DNA of 22,562 nt, taken from contig JAHIKV010000230.1 of assembly GCA_018897395.1 (NCBI GenBank), positions 1-22,562 on the forward strand, given 5' to 3'. This DNA comes from Planctomycetota bacterium (lineage in GTDB: Bacteria > Planctomycetota > Planctomycetia > Pirellulales > Thermoguttaceae). Both the position numbers and the translations under genes were made by a program. Every line of letters starts with the position of its first letter. The stretch's first letter is position 1. Positions 1 through 7,007 of this stretch are shown here, one piece after another. The notes beneath the pieces were generated by a model, which saw only the letters and a list, made by a program, of their open reading frames with translations, did not search any database and was not told where the DNA came from.

Positions 1-52
1 ACGTGTAGTCCGTCAATTCAGGTCGGTTGGGGCACTAGCAGCCCGTTGAAAA

Positions 53-87
53 GGGTGCCACTGCTGGCTTGTCCAGCAGTGGCACCC
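53..87. repeat. Hairpin repeat of the GTGCCACTG...CAGTGGCAC family
   Basis: Perfect 15-bp inverted repeat (53-67 and 73-87) with a 5-nt loop. The arm reads GGGTGCCACTGCTGG. Related GTGCCACTGGC stems recur at about 9623-9644 (inside a gene) and 15855-15874. It has no T-tract, so a terminator role is not supported. Confidence 0.8.
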
Positions 88-147
88 AACGTGTAAAGTC
101 GAGATGGACAGACCACTAGATTCCCGAGGGTGTCCGGAAATAGTACC

Positions 148-231
148 ATTTAGCCCGCCGTGAATACACGGCGGGCAGCGGTGGTTGGACGCACCAGACC
201 GTGCCCCGGGTGTATTCACCCGGGGCTAAAT
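148..231. repeat. Palindromic element with ATTTAGCCC / GGGCTAAAT ends
   Basis: An 84-bp element bounded by 9-bp inverted ends (148-156, 223-231). It holds two inner hairpins, one with arms CCCGCCGTG/CACGGCGGG and one with arms CCCCGGGTG/CACCCGGGG. An outer 11-bp inverted pair (126-136 GAGGGTGTCCG, 255-265) encloses it and reaches the stop codon of the adjacent minus-strand gene. The same architecture (GTTTAGCC end, two hairpins, GGCTAAAC end) recurs at 10491-10556. No gene is seen in 1-263. Confidence 0.75.
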
Positions 232-263
232 AGCTGTTTTTGCGGGCCAATTCTCGGACACCC

Positions 264-1484
264 TCAGATTCCCAGCACTCCCCATATTGCCACGGCCGGA
301 CAGGCTACCATCAGGAGCAAACCGAGTACGATCGTCGTGCGGCGGATGCGCCGCTGGCGACCGATCTCGGCCGCGTCTGGAGTGGGATCGTCGGCGGGTA
401 TCGTGCCGATAATGGACTTACCCGTCTTGGCCCGCACTTCCGCGGCGGTTGCCACGGGCGGCTCGATGCCCGCCCCAAGCGATAGCGAACCGGCGCCGAA
501 GGCCATCATCAGGCCGGCTGCCAGCGTGGTCCACATCAGACGCCGCCAGCCGTAGTCGACCGGCGGCGGATTCTCGACGAGCCGGGCGTGCTCGACGGAG
601 TATTGCGGCCCCGACTGCATCCATTGCATCGCCCGTCGCTCGGCAAGCTCGGCCTCCTCGCACGTTTTCTTTGTCTGTTCGACCGCCGCCGTAAGTTCCG
701 CGAGTCTCCGTTGGTATTCTTTTTCCAGCCGTTCGGCGACCCGGCGTCGCGAGGCTTCGATTTCGGCCTCCGCCTGGGAATCGGGGATTTCCCGCGGGAT
801 GTCGGCCATCCGCCGTTCGAGCTCGACGATCTTGTCCGAAACCTCGCGCACCGCCGGATGGAGATGAGTGCGGTCGTCGAGCAATTCTTTGCGACGTTTT
901 ATCAGCGCCACGGATTGGCGTTCGAGCTCGAGCCAACGAGGATTCGTGACCATCGACGGCCGGGACTTCACGTCGGTTGTTGCGGACGGTTGCTTGGCGT
1001 CCGCGTATCGAAGCTTTTGCTCGAACGCCTCGAGCCGCGCCACGCTCTCGTCGTGCTCCCGGCGTGCCTGCTCCACCGACCGACGCGCCTCGATCCGTTG
1101 CCCCTCCACGCGACTCCGCCACTCCTTCCGCCGGTCGCCGACGTACAACTCGGCCATTGAGTCGGCCGCTTCCCTCGCGCGTTGAGGGTCGGCGTCCGTA
1201 TTGACGAACGGAACGCGATGTGGCACAGCCGCTCCCGGCTGTGCGACGCCTTGGACACGGCCGGGGGCGGCCGTGCCACCAAGGACATCCCCGGGGTGTT
1301 CGACGATGTATGCCGTCGCGGTGTATGTTGGCTTGGCGCGGACGGGCAACCACTTCTCGTGCCCCCAACGATATACGACCAGCGCGGTCATGCCCGCAAC
1401 AAACAGGCACAGCAGTACCGGAACCTTGCCGTTCGACCGTGGCCGGACGGTTTGTTGCGGGTGTATCCATTCCATTTTGGACAT
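264..1484 (-). CDS. Wzz/GumC-like polysaccharide chain-length determinant protein
   Basis: Likely inner-membrane co-polymerase regulating chain length or export of a surface polysaccharide. The 406-aa protein has an N-terminal membrane helix (about residues 21-40, VPVLLCLFVAGMTALVVYRW), a long charged, coiled-coil-rich periplasmic part (about 90-270), and two C-terminal hydrophobic segments (about 315-340 and 375-400). The stretch FVNTDADPQRAREAADSMAELY is typical of Wzz/GNVR proteins. No Walker A motif follows, so this is not a fused BY-kinase. The start is placed at the ATG at 1484 because GGGGGA lies 7 nt upstream; in-frame GTG 1520 and ATG 1514 are alternatives. A 60-bp palindromic element (1220-1279) is read through in frame as 20 codons of Gly/Ala/Pro-rich linker. 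The family call is by sequence pattern; the partner polysaccharide genes are not in the window. Confidence 0.75.
   Translation of the reverse strand: MSKMEWIHPQQTVRPRSNGKVPVLLCLFVAGMTALVVYRWGHEKWLPVRAKPTYTATAYIVEHPGDVLGGTAAPGRVQGVAQPGAAVPHRVPFVNTDADPQRAREAADSMAELYVGDRRKEWRSRVEGQRIEARRSVEQARREHDESVARLEAFEQKLRYADAKQPSATTDVKSRPSMVTNPRWLELERQSVALIKRRKELLDDRTHLHPAVREVSDKIVELERRMADIPREIPDSQAEAEIEASRRRVAERLEKEYQRRLAELTAAVEQTKKTCEEAELAERRAMQWMQSGPQYSVEHARLVENPPPVDYGWRRLMWTTLAAGLMMAFGAGSLSLGAGIEPPVATAAEVRAKTGKSIIGTIPADDPTPDAAEIGRQRRIRRTTIVLGLLLMVACPAVAIWGVLGI
1220..1279. repeat. In-frame double-hairpin element inside the Wzz-like gene
   Basis: Bounded by GTGGCAC (1220-1226) and GTGCCAC (1273-1279). 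It holds two hairpins, with arms CACAGCCG/CGGCTGTG (1224-1231, 1236-1243) and CACGGCCG/CGGCCGTG (1256-1263, 1268-1275). At 60 bp it adds exactly 20 codons, so the reading frame is kept. Confidence 0.8.
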
Positions 1485-1581
1485 AATCCGATCCCCCATT
1501 TTTTGCAGGCGCATACCCACCCATTATTTCGACATCGACCCACCCGACGCCACAGCTTTAACATCAGGGTGGGCCAGAGTC

Positions 1582-1660
1582 GTTTAACCCGGAGCCATCG
1601 GCGACGGCAGGGCAGCGGGAGATGGGTGACATCCCCGTCGCCGATGGCTCCGGGTTAAAC
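1582..1660. repeat. 26-bp perfect inverted repeat (GTTTAACCC...GGGTTAAAC)
   Basis: Arms 1582-1607 and 1635-1660 are perfect reverse complements over 26 bp, separated by 27 nt. The element lies between the divergent Wzz-like gene and ahcY, just upstream of the putative ahcY promoter. Its GTTTAACCC/GGGTTAAAC ends resemble the GTTTAGCC/GGCTAAAC ends of other elements in the window. Confidence 0.9.
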
Positions 1661-1695
1661 GATGGCGGCAGCGGGGCGGGGGACGAAAACAGGGC

Positions 1696-1725
1696 TTGCC
1701 AACAAGTATGGGGACTCCTTAAAAT
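1696..1725 (+). promoter_or_regulatory. Putative sigma-70 promoter for ahcY
   Basis: TTGCCA (1696-1701), an 18-nt spacer, then TAAAAT (1720-1725). The predicted start near 1732 leaves a leader of about 35 nt before the GTG start, too short for a SAH riboswitch. Confidence 0.45.
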
Positions 1726-1766
1726 GGCGGTCCTCTAACACTAATCTTAAGAATGGAGCGCATACG

Positions 1767-3083
1767 GTGTCGCAAGTCGAAGTTAAGTTACCTTATAAGG
1801 TTGCTGATCTTTCGCTGGCCGATTGGGGCCGGAAAGAGATTCAACTGGCGGAACGGGAGATGCCCGGCCTGATGACGCTGAGGCGCAATCACGGCCCGAA
1901 GAAGCCGCTGGCCGGCGCCCACGTGGCCGGCTGCCTGCACATGACGATCCAGACTGCGGTGCTGATCGAGACCCTCCGCGAGCTGGGTGCGGAAGTCCAA
2001 TGGAGCAGTTGCAACAAGTTTTCGACCCAGGACCACGCCGCCGCCGCGATCGCCGCCACGGGTGTGCCCGTCTACGCCTGGAAGGGCGAGACCGACGCCG
2101 ACTACGACTGGTGCATCGAGCAGACGCTCTTCTTCCCTGACGGAAAACAGTTGGACATGATCGTCGACGACGGGGGCGACCTGACGGCGATGGTCCATGA
2201 AGAGCGGTATCGCCACCTGTTGAGCGGCATCCGCGGCCTGTCGGAAGAGACCACCACCGGCGTCCATCGCCTCTACCAGATGCACGAGCGCGGCGAGTTG
2301 GGCGTGGCCGCCATGAACGTCAACGACTCGGTCACCAAAAGTAAGTTCGACAACCTCTACGGATGCCGCGAGTCGTTGGCCGACGGCATCAAACGGGCGA
2401 CCGACATCATGATCGCCGGCAAGGTCGTGGTCATCTGCGGATACGGCGACGTCGGCAAGGGCTGCGCCCAGTCGATGCGCTCCTACGGCGCCCGAGTGCT
2501 GATTACCGAGATCGATCCGATCTGCGCGTTGCAGGCCGCGATGGAGGGGTTTGAAGTGACGACGATGGAAGACGCCGCCCCACGCGGCAACATCTTCGTC
2601 ACCGCCACCGGCTGCTGCGACGTGATCACCGCCGAACATATCAAGCAAATGCGCGAGGACGCGATCGTCTGCAACATCGGTCATTTCGACCACGAGATCG
2701 ACGTGGCCGGGCTGCAAGCCATTCCCGACGTGAAGCTGATGAACATCAAGCCGCTGGTCGATCGCTACACTCTACCCAGCGGCCGTTCGATCATACTGCT
2801 GGCCGAAGGACGGCTGGTGAATCTCGGCTGTGCAACGGGCCATCCGTCGTTCGTCATGTCCAATTCGTTCACCAACCAGGTGATCGCCCAGATTGCGCTT
2901 TGGTCGGAACCGGACAAATATCCGATCGGCGTTTACACGCTGCCGAAGCACCTCGACGAGGAAGTCGCCCGGTTGCATCTCGACCAGCTTGGCGTGAAGC
3001 TCTCTAAGCTGACGCCCAAACAGGCCGAGTATCTCGGCGTGCCGGTCGGCGGACCGTTCAAACCGGATTATTACAGGTATTAG
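1767..3083 (+). CDS. ahcY: Adenosylhomocysteinase (S-adenosylhomocysteine hydrolase)
   Basis: Cytosolic NAD-dependent enzyme that splits S-adenosylhomocysteine into homocysteine and adenosine, relieving product inhibition of methyltransferases. The 438-aa product covers the whole family fold. It has the substrate-domain signature HMTIQTAVLIETLRELGAEV, the block NDSVTKSKFDNLYGCRESL, the Rossmann glycine motif CGYGDVGKG, and the conserved C-terminal tail KPDYYRY. I chose GTG 1767 because GGAGCG precedes it at good spacing and the protein then begins SQVEVKLPYKVADLSLADWG, as homologues do. The frame is open upstream to 1662, but that part carries no family similarity. The TAG stop (3081-3083) overlaps the first GGGATTA-type repeat. 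The adenosine product connects loosely with apt near the other end of the window. Confidence 0.97.
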   Translation: MSQVEVKLPYKVADLSLADWGRKEIQLAEREMPGLMTLRRNHGPKKPLAGAHVAGCLHMTIQTAVLIETLRELGAEVQWSSCNKFSTQDHAAAAIAATGVPVYAWKGETDADYDWCIEQTLFFPDGKQLDMIVDDGGDLTAMVHEERYRHLLSGIRGLSEETTTGVHRLYQMHERGELGVAAMNVNDSVTKSKFDNLYGCRESLADGIKRATDIMIAGKVVVICGYGDVGKGCAQSMRSYGARVLITEIDPICALQAAMEGFEVTTMEDAAPRGNIFVTATGCCDVITAEHIKQMREDAIVCNIGHFDHEIDVAGLQAIPDVKLMNIKPLVDRYTLPSGRSIILLAEGRLVNLGCATGHPSFVMSNSFTNQVIAQIALWSEPDKYPIGVYTLPKHLDEEVARLHLDQLGVKLSKLTPKQAEYLGVPVGGPFKPDYYRY

Positions 3084-3110
3084 GGATTAGGGATTGGGGA
3101 TTAGGGATTA
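3083..3110 (+). repeat. Heptad tract, 4 units of GGGATTA/GGGATTG
   Basis: Exact 7-bp period (3083-3089, 3090-3096, 3097-3103, 3104-3110). It begins on the last base of the ahcY TAG stop, with the G-rich strand as the sense strand. Confidence 0.95.
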
Positions 3111-3140
3111 GAAAACGAAGTTGGGCAACACGGGACGCAG

Positions 3141-3581
3141 ATGGCTAAACAAGATACCAAGCTCGAAGCAGAAGGCGCTGAGTTCCTGGTTCTCGGCCAG
3201 CTTCTCCTTCAGGGCATTTCGGCATACAAGACTTATAACAACATGCCGGGGTACGACCTCGTTGCCACCAATCCGGATACAAACAGGTCAGCCAAAATCC
3301 AAGTCAAGAGTCGATGGAGAACCGGCGCTCCCCACTTTTTAATCAAGAATTTCGATGATTGTGACTTCGTTGTTGCAGTGCGCCTTAACCGAGGCAAGAA
3401 AGGTGGCGGCGGTAGCATGCTTCCGCAATCGCCAGAGTTCTTCGTCCTGCCGGTGGAGATCGTGAAGAAGGTTCGCCGGCAAGGACCGTGGAGCAAGGTA
3501 GTGTTTCGGGATATTGAGGACCTGGAAAAGTACAAGGACAACTGGTCGCTTATCGCTGAATTCCTCGCAGACACCGTCTAG
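3141..3581 (+). CDS. Small PD-(D/E)XK nuclease-fold-like protein
   Basis: 146-aa protein with no signal peptide or membrane segment. The sequence shows an N-terminal helix with E12, then GYD (D39) followed by a strand and I-Q-V-K (Q54, K56). That spacing matches a PD-(D/E)XK core in which Gln replaces the usual Glu, as in several DUF4365/restriction-like families. A Gly/Lys-rich loop lies near residues 90-96. Small single-domain proteins of this type are often annotated as PD-(D/E)XK endonuclease or hypothetical; the substrate is unknown. No methyltransferase or helicase partner is nearby. ATG 3141 has only a weak upstream purine run. Heptad tracts lie on both sides in opposite orientation (3083-3110 and 3587-3614), so the gene looks like a single-gene insert between ahcY and the DUF1015 gene. 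Function is inferred from the motif only. Confidence 0.6.
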   Translation: MAKQDTKLEAEGAEFLVLGQLLLQGISAYKTYNNMPGYDLVATNPDTNRSAKIQVKSRWRTGAPHFLIKNFDDCDFVVAVRLNRGKKGGGGSMLPQSPEFFVLPVEIVKKVRRQGPWSKVVFRDIEDLEKYKDNWSLIAEFLADTV

Positions 3582-3586
3582 CCTTT

Positions 3587-3614
3587 CCCTAACCCCCAAT
3601 CCCTAATCCCTATC
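3587..3614 (-). repeat. Heptad tract, 4 units of CCCTAAT type
   Basis: Units CCCTAAC, CCCCAAT, CCCTAAT, CCCTATC at exact 7-bp steps. It ends 7 nt before the ATG of the DUF1015 gene and is inverted relative to the tract at 3083-3110. Confidence 0.9.
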
Positions 3615-3621
3615 CTCAACA

Positions 3622-4959
3622 ATGCCCGATATTCAAGCCTTCCGTGGAGTGCGTTACAACCTCGGCCGTGTCGGATCGCTCAGCGATGTTGTCACGCCGC
3701 CATACGATGTGATCGGCCCCGAACTGCAGGACCATTTCTATAAGCTCCATCCGAACAGCTTCATTCGCATCGACCTGAACCGCATCGAGCCGGGCGACGA
3801 CGACGAGAAAAACAACCGCTACACCCGCGCGGCGAAGTTCTACAAAAATTGGTGCGAGGAGGGCGTGTTGACGACCGAAGCCGATCCGGCCGTCTACGTC
3901 TACCACCAGGAGTTCACCGCCGCCGGCCAGACTCACGTCCGCCGCGGCTTCCTCTGCCGGCAGCGGCTCAGCCGCTTCGGCGAGGGAAAGGTCTTTCCGC
4001 ACGAGGAAACCCTGCCGGCCGCGAAGGTCGATCGGCTGATGCTCACCGTGGTGACGAAGACGCAGTTCAGCCCGATCTTCGGGCTTTATCCCGACCCGGA
4101 TTGCGAGGCCCAAAATCTGCTCGACGAGGCCATCGCCGGCAAGACGCCCCTGGTGGCCACCGATCACCTGGGCGTGGTCCATCGACTCTGGCCGGTCACC
4201 GACGTCGAGGTCCATTCCAAGCTGACGGCCGTGATGGGACCGAAGCCGATGTTCATCGCCGACGGCCACCATCGTTACGAGACCGCCTGCAACTACCGCG
4301 ACCAGATCCACGACAGCGGATTCCTCACACCGATCCATCCGGCCAACTACACGCTGATGATGTGCGTGGCGATGGACGATCCGGGCATGATCGTCATGCC
4401 GACCCACCGGTTGTTCCGTACAACTGATGGGGCGGCAGTTGAACTGCCACCCCAACAATTGGAGTTGACCAGCGAGGAGTTGGCCGCTCGGCTCAGCCCG
4501 TGCTTCGAGACCCGACCAGCGGGCGAAGGCCCCGATGCGGCCACCGCCGTTTGGGAAGAGATCGAAACGGCCGACAACCAGGGCCAAATCGGACTCTATA
4601 CGAAAAAGGACGGTCGATGGCTGATCGCCACCGTCACCGACGCCGGCCGGGCACAAATTGTCGAAGTCGCCAAGGAGCACGGCGACGAGTGGCGCGGCCT
4701 GGGCGTCAGTCTCTTGCATCGCCTGATCGTCGAGGACATCCTCGGCTGCAAGGAATTGCCCAAGCCGAACTACGTCCATCTGATCGAGGAAGTCGTAGAC
4801 GGGCTGAAGACCGGCGAGTATCCATTGGCGGCCGTGGTCATGCCGGCCACGGTCGAGAACGTTCGTTCGATCAGCCTCGGCGGCGAACGGATGCCGGCCA
4901 AGAGCACGTATTTCTACCCGAAACTGCTCAGCGGGTTGGTTATCAATCCGGTGGAGTGA
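3622..4959 (+). CDS. DUF1015 family protein
   Basis: 445-aa soluble protein that matches the DUF1015 family over its full length; the biochemical role of the family is not settled. Family hallmarks seen are the start MPDIQAFRGVRYN, the block VVTPPYDVIGPELQ (about residues 23-36), the motif KVFPHEETLPAAK, and the near-invariant IADGHHRYETA (about residues 212-222). The ATG at 3622 fits the family N-terminus; no Shine-Dalgarno precedes it because the upstream DNA is a heptad repeat. A 27-bp near-palindrome (4428-4454) is read in frame near residues 269-278 (DGAAVELPPQ), between the conserved core and the C-terminal part. The gene ends with TGA, followed by a short GGGACTC-type heptad run. Confidence 0.9.
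   Translation: MPDIQAFRGVRYNLGRVGSLSDVVTPPYDVIGPELQDHFYKLHPNSFIRIDLNRIEPGDDDEKNNRYTRAAKFYKNWCEEGVLTTEADPAVYVYHQEFTAAGQTHVRRGFLCRQRLSRFGEGKVFPHEETLPAAKVDRLMLTVVTKTQFSPIFGLYPDPDCEAQNLLDEAIAGKTPLVATDHLGVVHRLWPVTDVEVHSKLTAVMGPKPMFIADGHHRYETACNYRDQIHDSGFLTPIHPANYTLMMCVAMDDPGMIVMPTHRLFRTTDGAAVELPPQQLELTSEELAARLSPCFETRPAGEGPDAATAVWEEIETADNQGQIGLYTKKDGRWLIATVTDAGRAQIVEVAKEHGDEWRGLGVSLLHRLIVEDILGCKELPKPNYVHLIEEVVDGLKTGEYPLAAVVMPATVENVRSISLGGERMPAKSTYFYPKLLSGLVINPVE
4428..4454. repeat. In-frame palindrome inside the DUF1015 gene
   Basis: Arms 4428-4440 (TGGGGCGGCAGTT) and 4442-4454 (AACTGCCACCCCA) pair with one mismatch around a single centre base. At 27 bp it contributes nine codons and keeps the frame. 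Confidence 0.8.
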
Positions 4960-4966
4960 GCGGATC

Positions 4967-4984
4967 GGGACTCGGGGTTCGGGA
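4967..4984 (+). repeat. Short heptad run GGGACTC-GGGGTTC-GGGA
   Basis: Two full units and one partial unit at 7-bp spacing, 8 nt after the DUF1015 stop. The unit is the GGGACTC variant also found after the sigma-factor gene (19914-19976). Confidence 0.7.
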
Positions 4985-5056
4985 TGTTTTTCCGCTTGCG
5001 GTTTCGCACACTCACTTCCATTGAGTTTTAGTCAAGAATCGTTTCCATTGCCGGCC

Positions 5057-5072
5057 GGTTCCACGTGAAACC
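5057..5072. promoter_or_regulatory. parS-like site 1
   Basis: The core GTTCCACGTGAAAC matches the bacterial parS consensus (TGTTTCACGTGAAACA) apart from one arm base and the outermost pair. It is the best of three sites upstream of parB. Confidence 0.8.
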
Positions 5073-5088
5073 GATTTTTCACACTGCG

Positions 5089-5104
5089 CGTTCCACATGA
5101 AACG
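5089..5104. promoter_or_regulatory. parS-like site 2
   Basis: CGTTCCACATGAAACG has the parS arms with one change in the CACGTG centre. It starts 32 bp after site 1. Confidence 0.65.
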
Positions 5105-5124
5105 GGGGATGTGCGGTGTTTGGC

Positions 5125-5140
5125 GGTTTCATGTGAAACC
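5125..5140. promoter_or_regulatory. parS-like site 3
   Basis: GGTTTCATGTGAAACC keeps the GTTTCA/TGAAAC arms of parS with one changed centre base. It starts 36 bp after site 2 and lies about 330 bp upstream of the parB start. Confidence 0.7.
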
Positions 5141-5166
5141 TATGGGATCAATCGACCGACAGATTC

Positions 5167-5191
5167 ACGCCGCGTGGACGCGGCGGCTAAA
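5167..5191. repeat. GTTTAGCC-type half element
   Basis: The sequence CGCCGCGTGGACGCGGCGG followed by CTAAAC is a hairpin with one GGCTAAAC end. The same 25-mer type recurs at 10450-10475, 10491-10515, 11107-11131 and about 15809-15834. No gene is seen between 4985 and 5467; the stretch holds parS sites, this repeat, a GTGGCAC-type repeat near 5274-5325, and the parB promoter region. Confidence 0.8.
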
Positions 5192-5336
5192 CGCGCTTGT
5201 CTACAAATTGCCATTCCCCCCGCGGGCGAATCCTTGCTAGAATCCGCCCTCGACGTCCAAACCTTATGCGGAGGGTGGCACCGGCGTCTCGCCAGTGCTG
5301 CACGGGCAAGATGCCCGTGGCTCCCGCACGGAAAAA

Positions 5337-5364
5337 TTGTCCAATACGAGTTTTTTGCTATGGA
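5337..5364 (+). promoter_or_regulatory. Possible parB promoter
   Basis: TTGTCC (5337-5342), a 16-nt spacer, then TATGGA (5359-5364) preceded by TGC as an extended -10. The leader to GTG 5468 would be about 95 nt. An alternative extended -10, TGCTAGAAT, lies at 5235-5243 without a matching -35. Confidence 0.35.
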
Positions 5365-5467
5365 TGGGGCGACGCATTAGATCGAAGTAATAAGAGAGGG
5401 AATAGACCCCGCATCCCCGCTTCGGTGGAATGGGCCTGCGTGGAGCTTTGCATGGAGGTACTAGATC

Positions 5468-6577
5468 GTGAGTAAGGATCGACGACTAGGGCGCGGCCTG
5501 GCGGCGTTGTTGGGGCAGCTTCCCGCACGCAATGCGCCGGCCGAGCAGGCCCAAGAAGATCGGCCGGCGGAGAATCCCGAAACTCCGCGTGCCGCCGAAT
5601 CTCAGCCAAAAGCCGCTCCGGCAAAGCCGTCGGCGGAGGCAATGTTCTGGTTGGACCAGCCGCATAAGACGCCGGGCCAGTACGCCGCGCAGCCGCACTC
5701 TTCGCCGGAACATGCCCCGCAGCCGGCGCAGGTCGCTGAAACAACTCAGACCCAAACCGCCAAGACAACTCCCTGCCGAGTAAACGTCCGTCAGATCGAC
5801 AGCAACCCGACCCAGCCGCGTCAGCATTTCGACCCCGACGAGACGCGGTCGCTGGCCGAGAGCATTTCGGCCCACGGGCTGTTGCAGCCGGTCGTCGTCC
5901 GCCAGGTACACAATCGCTACCAGTTGGTCGCCGGCGAGCGGCGGCTCCGGGCGGCGATTCAGGCCGGGTGGGTTGACGTGCCCGTAAACGTGGTCGAGGC
6001 CGACGACCGGCAGATGGCCGAACTGGCGATCGTCGAAAACCTCCAGCGGAAAGACCTCAATCCGCTGGAAAAGGCCGCCTCGTTCCAAAAATATCTCGAA
6101 CACTACGGCTGTACGCAGGAGGAATTGGCCGGCCGGCTGAAGCTGGACCGCTCGACCATCGCCAACCTGATACGGCTGCTGGAGTTACCCGAACCGGTCC
6201 AGGACGCGATCCGCCGCGGCGAGATCACCCAGGGCCACGCCCGGGCGTTGCTGCCGCTGGGCGAGGTGCGCGAGCAGATCGAGTTCTGTCGGCGGATCTG
6301 GCGCGAGGGGCTTAACGTCCGTCAGACGGAGGGCCTCGTGCAAGAGACGATCGACGCCGCCGACCGCGAGCCGCTCGACATTGCGACGCCGTCCAAACCG
6401 ACGCGCCCATCGCGTGCGAAAAACGAGCAGATCGCCGCGTTGGAGCAGGAGTTCCGGGCCGCGTTGGGGATGAAGGTCAAAATAACGCACAACGCACGCG
6501 GCCGCGGCCGGCTGGTCGTTCAGTTCCGCAACCACGAGGAGTTCGAGCGGCTGAAGCGGCACGTCTGCGAAGGGTAG
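5468..6577 (+). CDS. parB: Chromosome-partitioning protein ParB
   Basis: Centromere-binding CTPase that loads at parS, spreads along DNA and recruits SMC for segregation. The 369-aa protein has the typical N-terminal peptide RRLGRGLAALLG (residues 5-16) used to contact ParA. A Pro/Gln/Ala-rich linker (about 20-100) follows, then the ParB/Spo0J N-terminal domain with the CTP-binding GERR motif (156-159) and ENLQRKDLNP (190-199). A helix-turn-helix (about 216-241, EELAGRLKLDRSTIANLIRL) and a C-terminal dimerisation region complete it. GTG 5468 is preceded by GGAGGT at 8 nt, one of the best ribosome sites in the window. No parA is adjacent, which is unusual for a chromosomal parB, but three parS-like sites lie just upstream. 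The linker is long for the family. The TAG stop overlaps a GGGATTA tract. Confidence 0.95.
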   Translation: MSKDRRLGRGLAALLGQLPARNAPAEQAQEDRPAENPETPRAAESQPKAAPAKPSAEAMFWLDQPHKTPGQYAAQPHSSPEHAPQPAQVAETTQTQTAKTTPCRVNVRQIDSNPTQPRQHFDPDETRSLAESISAHGLLQPVVVRQVHNRYQLVAGERRLRAAIQAGWVDVPVNVVEADDRQMAELAIVENLQRKDLNPLEKAASFQKYLEHYGCTQEELAGRLKLDRSTIANLIRLLELPEPVQDAIRRGEITQGHARALLPLGEVREQIEFCRRIWREGLNVRQTEGLVQETIDAADREPLDIATPSKPTRPSRAKNEQIAALEQEFRAALGMKVKITHNARGRGRLVVQFRNHEEFERLKRHVCEG

Positions 6578-6597
6578 GGATTAGGGATTAGGGATTA
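6577..6597 (+). repeat. Heptad tract, 3 units of GGGATTA
   Basis: Three exact units starting on the last base of the parB TAG stop. The inverted CCCTAAT tract resumes at 6625-6635 and 6830-6864, so the whole gap is a large imperfect palindrome split by the 192-bp element. Confidence 0.95.
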
Positions 6598-6635
6598 GGA
6601 GTGTGAAACCATTCCTCACAAATCTAATCCCTAAT

Positions 6636-6827
6636 GGGCAAGTGTCACAGGATTAAGGTCACTTTTATAGCCAAAGGAACTGGAAAGTGCATCCAAGTGG
6701 GGGTCCATGCTTTTTTGTCTCGAAGGCTCCTTCGCTCGCGTTTTGAGGAGACTTCGAGACAAAAAAGCATGGACATTACCGCTTGTTGACACCATTTGGG
6801 GTGACCTTAATCCTGTGACACTTGCCC
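6636..6827. mobile_element. MITE-like 192-bp element with nested perfect inverted repeats
   Basis: The termini are a perfect 27-bp inverted repeat (6636-6662, GGGCAAGTGTCACAGGATTA..., and 6801-6827). Inside is a second perfect 22-bp inverted repeat (6704-6725 and 6752-6773, arm beginning TCCATGCTTTTTTGTCTC). There is no coding capacity. The flanks are CCCTAAT heptads on both sides (6625-6635 left, 6830-6864 right), so it appears to have inserted into a heptad tract. A target duplication cannot be separated from the repeat itself. It could be a non-autonomous transposon relic or an RNA-forming element. Confidence 0.75.
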
Positions 6828-6829
6828 CC

Positions 6830-6864
6830 TAATCCCTAATCCCTAATCCCTAATCCCTAATCCC
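6830..6864 (-). repeat. Heptad tract, 5 units of TAATCCC
   Basis: Five exact 7-bp units between the MITE-like element and the tRNA promoter. Together with 6625-6635 it forms the arm opposite to the GGGATTA tract at 6577-6597. Confidence 0.95.
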
Positions 6865-6867
6865 TTC

Positions 6868-6896
6868 TTGGCGGTTTCGCACGAACCTGATAGTAT
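6868..6896 (+). promoter_or_regulatory. Sigma-70 promoter of tRNA-Pro
   Basis: TTGGCG (6868-6873), an exact 17-nt spacer, then TAGTAT (6891-6896). The predicted start near 6903 is 4 nt before the mature tRNA. Confidence 0.7.
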
Positions 6897-6906
6897 GGGT
6901 AACACG

Positions 6907-6981
6907 CGGGGCGTGGCGCAGCCTGGCTAGCGCGTCTGGTTTGGGACCAGAAGGTCGGAGGTTCGAATCCTCTCGCCCCGA
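6907..6981 (+). tRNA. tRNA-Pro (anticodon TGG)
   Basis: A 75-nt cloverleaf. The acceptor stem CGGGGCG (6907-6913) pairs with CGCCCCG (6974-6980), with discriminator A6981. The anticodon stem TCTGG/CCAGA encloses loop TTTGGGA with anticodon TGG at 6942-6944. The T arm is GGAGG-TTCGAAT-CCTCT. CCA is not encoded. A toxin-antitoxin pair follows after 26 nt, but no duplicated 3' tRNA end (att site) was seen in the window. Confidence 0.96.
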
Positions 6982-7007
6982 CTTGCTTCGATAATAGGGA
7001 GTGGTTT

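Noticed and set aside
1726..1766. SAH riboswitch in the ahcY leader
   Set aside because: The leader predicted from the promoter is only about 35 nt, and the larger upstream structure is a perfect inverted repeat of a dispersed type.
5111..5475. Short open frames of 89 and 92 aa upstream of parB
   Set aside because: They run across parS sites and dispersed repeats, and have no start signal or recognisable pattern.
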